Shown here in pieces: positions 47,213 through 48,227 of a DNA stretch of 48,227 bases (positions are counted from its first letter, which is position 1; each line of letters begins with the position of its first letter). The translations under genes were made by a program, and so were the position numbers. Under the pieces are notes generated by a model. That model ran no database searches. It saw only the letters and a list, made by a program, of their open reading frames with translations, and was not told where the DNA came from. The stretch spans positions 1-48,227 of IMG/VR virus record IMGVR_UViG_3300022687_000002; one strand, written 5' to 3'. Source of the DNA: a virus.

Positions 47213-47256
47213 CGGACCGATATCGGACTGTTTCAGGTGAACAGACGTGAACAAAC
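47213..47256. promoter_or_regulatory. Candidate right arm-type sites of the integration system
   Basis: CGGACCGATATCGGAC at 47213-47228 is an exact copy of 137-152. It is followed at 47237-47256 by a 10-bp tandem pair, GTGAACAGAC GTGAACAAAC. Both lie 57-100 bp inside attR, the place where integrase arm and Xis sites are found. The tandem pair does not occur near attL. Confidence 0.6.
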
Positions 47257-47312
47257 GGCGCTCATCCTGATCATACTAGACTGATTTCATTGAGCTTTTG
47301 CGAAGCCTACCC

Positions 47313-47360
47313 CGTTCGGGACGACGGGGTCGGAGGTTCGAATCCTCTCACTCCGACCAG
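47313..47360 (+). repeat. attR: displaced 3' end of the host tRNA-Pro
   Basis: The copy of the tRNA 3' half. The T stem here is GGAGG/CCTCT, versus GCAGG/CCTGC in the intact gene at 22-98. It should be the original chromosomal end, no longer transcribed as part of a tRNA. It marks the right edge of the prophage. Confidence 0.93.
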
Positions 47361-47496
47361 ATTTTCCCCGATTCTCCTGGTCCTGTGGTTTTGGCCACTT
47401 CGTTGGTCTGTGCATGTCACGGTTGCCAAAGCGCCTGACACTCTCTCTTAACAGCTTTTGCTTATGGTCTCCGGACCAAGCGAGCGAGAGACCACA

Positions 47497-48227
47497 ATGA
47501 CTGACCGGAAGACATGCGAAGGATGCCGAAACGGAGCCAAGTTCGCGACTGACATCACCATGGCTTTCCAGCCGATCCTGGATGTCCGGAACAAGCGCAT
47601 GTTCGCCTATGAGGCGCTCCTGCGCGGCGCGGAAGGAGAGGGGGCGGGTGTTATCCTGTCCCAGGTCACCGATGCCAACCGCTATGCCTTCGACCAGAAA
47701 TGCCGGGTGACGGCGATCGAGCTCGCGACCGCGCTCGATCTCGCTGAGCATAATGCCTACCTATCCATCAATTTCCTGCCAAACGCCGTCTATGAACCCA
47801 AGGCCTGCATCAGGCTGACCCTGGAAACCGCGATGCGGACAGGCTTTCCGGTCGAACGGATCATGTTCGAGTTTACCGAATCCGAGCGCGTCGACACCGC
47901 GCATCTGCTCAGCATTCTCCATGCCTACCGCAATCTTGGCTTCAAGACGGCCATCGATGATTTCGGTGCCGGCTATGCGGGTCTCGATCTGCTTTCTAGG
48001 TTTCAACCCGACGTGGTCAAGCTCGACATGGGACTGATCCGGGATATCGATCGATCTCCGGTCAAGGCCACCATGCTTCGCCACAATGTGCAAATGCTGC
48101 ATGATCTCGGTATCGAAGTGGTGTGTGAAGGTATTGAAACGCAGGCGGAGTTTGACGTGCTGTATGATCTCGGCGTCGACCTCATGCAGGGCTACTTCTT
48201 TGCCCGGCCCGCCATAGCTTCCCTGCC
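47497..48227 (+). CDS. EAL-domain cyclic-di-GMP phosphodiesterase (3' end beyond window)
   Basis: A chromosomal gene, open to the window end (243 codons seen). MTDRKTCEGCRNGAKF gives two N-terminal cysteines (7 and 10), then the EAL domain: EALLRG at 39-44, NFLPNA, FEFTESE, DDFGAGYAGLDLL, KLDMGLIRDID, EGIETQAEF and QGYFFARP. All listed metal- and substrate-binding motifs are present, so it is likely an active enzyme that cleaves c-di-GMP. It lies outside the prophage and is not interrupted by it. The 47361-47496 gap holds its upstream region; no clear promoter was found. Confidence 0.93.
   Translation, partial: MTDRKTCEGCRNGAKFATDITMAFQPILDVRNKRMFAYEALLRGAEGEGAGVILSQVTDANRYAFDQKCRVTAIELATALDLAEHNAYLSINFLPNAVYEPKACIRLTLETAMRTGFPVERIMFEFTESERVDTAHLLSILHAYRNLGFKTAIDDFGAGYAGLDLLSRFQPDVVKLDMGLIRDIDRSPVKATMLRHNVQMLHDLGIEVVCEGIETQAEFDVLYDLGVDLMQGYFFARPAIASL

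Overview
The window is one nearly complete temperate phage genome (about 47.3 kb) integrated in a tRNA-Pro(CGG) gene of a GC-rich alphaproteobacterium. The integrase, repressor, DUF2303 and primase types and the codon use look most like Hyphomicrobiales (Rhizobiaceae/Phyllobacteriaceae-like). This taxonomic placement is inference from protein style, not from a search. The intact tRNA lies at 22-98. An imperfect copy of its 3' half (45 of 48 bases) lies at 47313-47360, so the prophage runs from about 52 to 47332. Bacterial DNA resumes after 47360 with an EAL-domain gene cut by the window end.

Layout. (1) 161-6100, minus strand: integrase, excisionase-like protein, a phage-borne DNA polymerase beta clamp, a DUF2303 protein, SSB, an HD-domain hydrolase and small unknown genes. 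(2) 6173-8274, immunity region: an exported protein, a SWIM zinc-finger protein, an S24-type repressor and a Cro-like regulator. Five related 17-bp palindromic operators form two clusters, one before the leftward operon and one between repressor and cro, as OL and OR do in lambda. (3) 8271-15826, plus strand: a CII-like regulator, zinc-ribbon protein, MT-A70 adenine methylase, HNH endonuclease and a 1004-aa primase-helicase. (4) 15836-16082: a symmetric set of iteron-like repeats, the best candidate replication origin. (5) 17011-25319: lambda-like packaging and head genes (small and large terminase, gpW, portal, protease, capsid, decoration). (6) 25319-37651: a Mu-like contractile tail (sheath, tube, frameshifted chaperone, tape measure, gpN/P/45/46/47/48 homologues, fibres). 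(7) 37676-39750: lysis genes (endolysin, holin-like proteins, two-component spanin). (8) 39762-47203: accessory genes, namely a T5 A1-like metallophosphoesterase, a Dam-like methylase, an RHH/serine-recombinase/membrane-protein operon and a tidy array of small ORFs.

The particle should therefore be a myovirus with a lambda-type head and a Mu-type tail. No transposase is present and integration is by tyrosine recombinase. The modules appear intact and the prophage could be inducible.

The least ordinary features are the small-ORF array at 45349-47203, where a near-identical 18-bp module covers the end of one gene and the ribosome binding site of the next, always 5 nt before the ATG; the iteron region at 15836-16082; the two-cluster operator system with apparently leaderless cro and repressor transcripts; a T_TTT_TTT frameshift site in the tail chaperone gene; and a capsid gene whose product begins with a signal-peptide-like segment.
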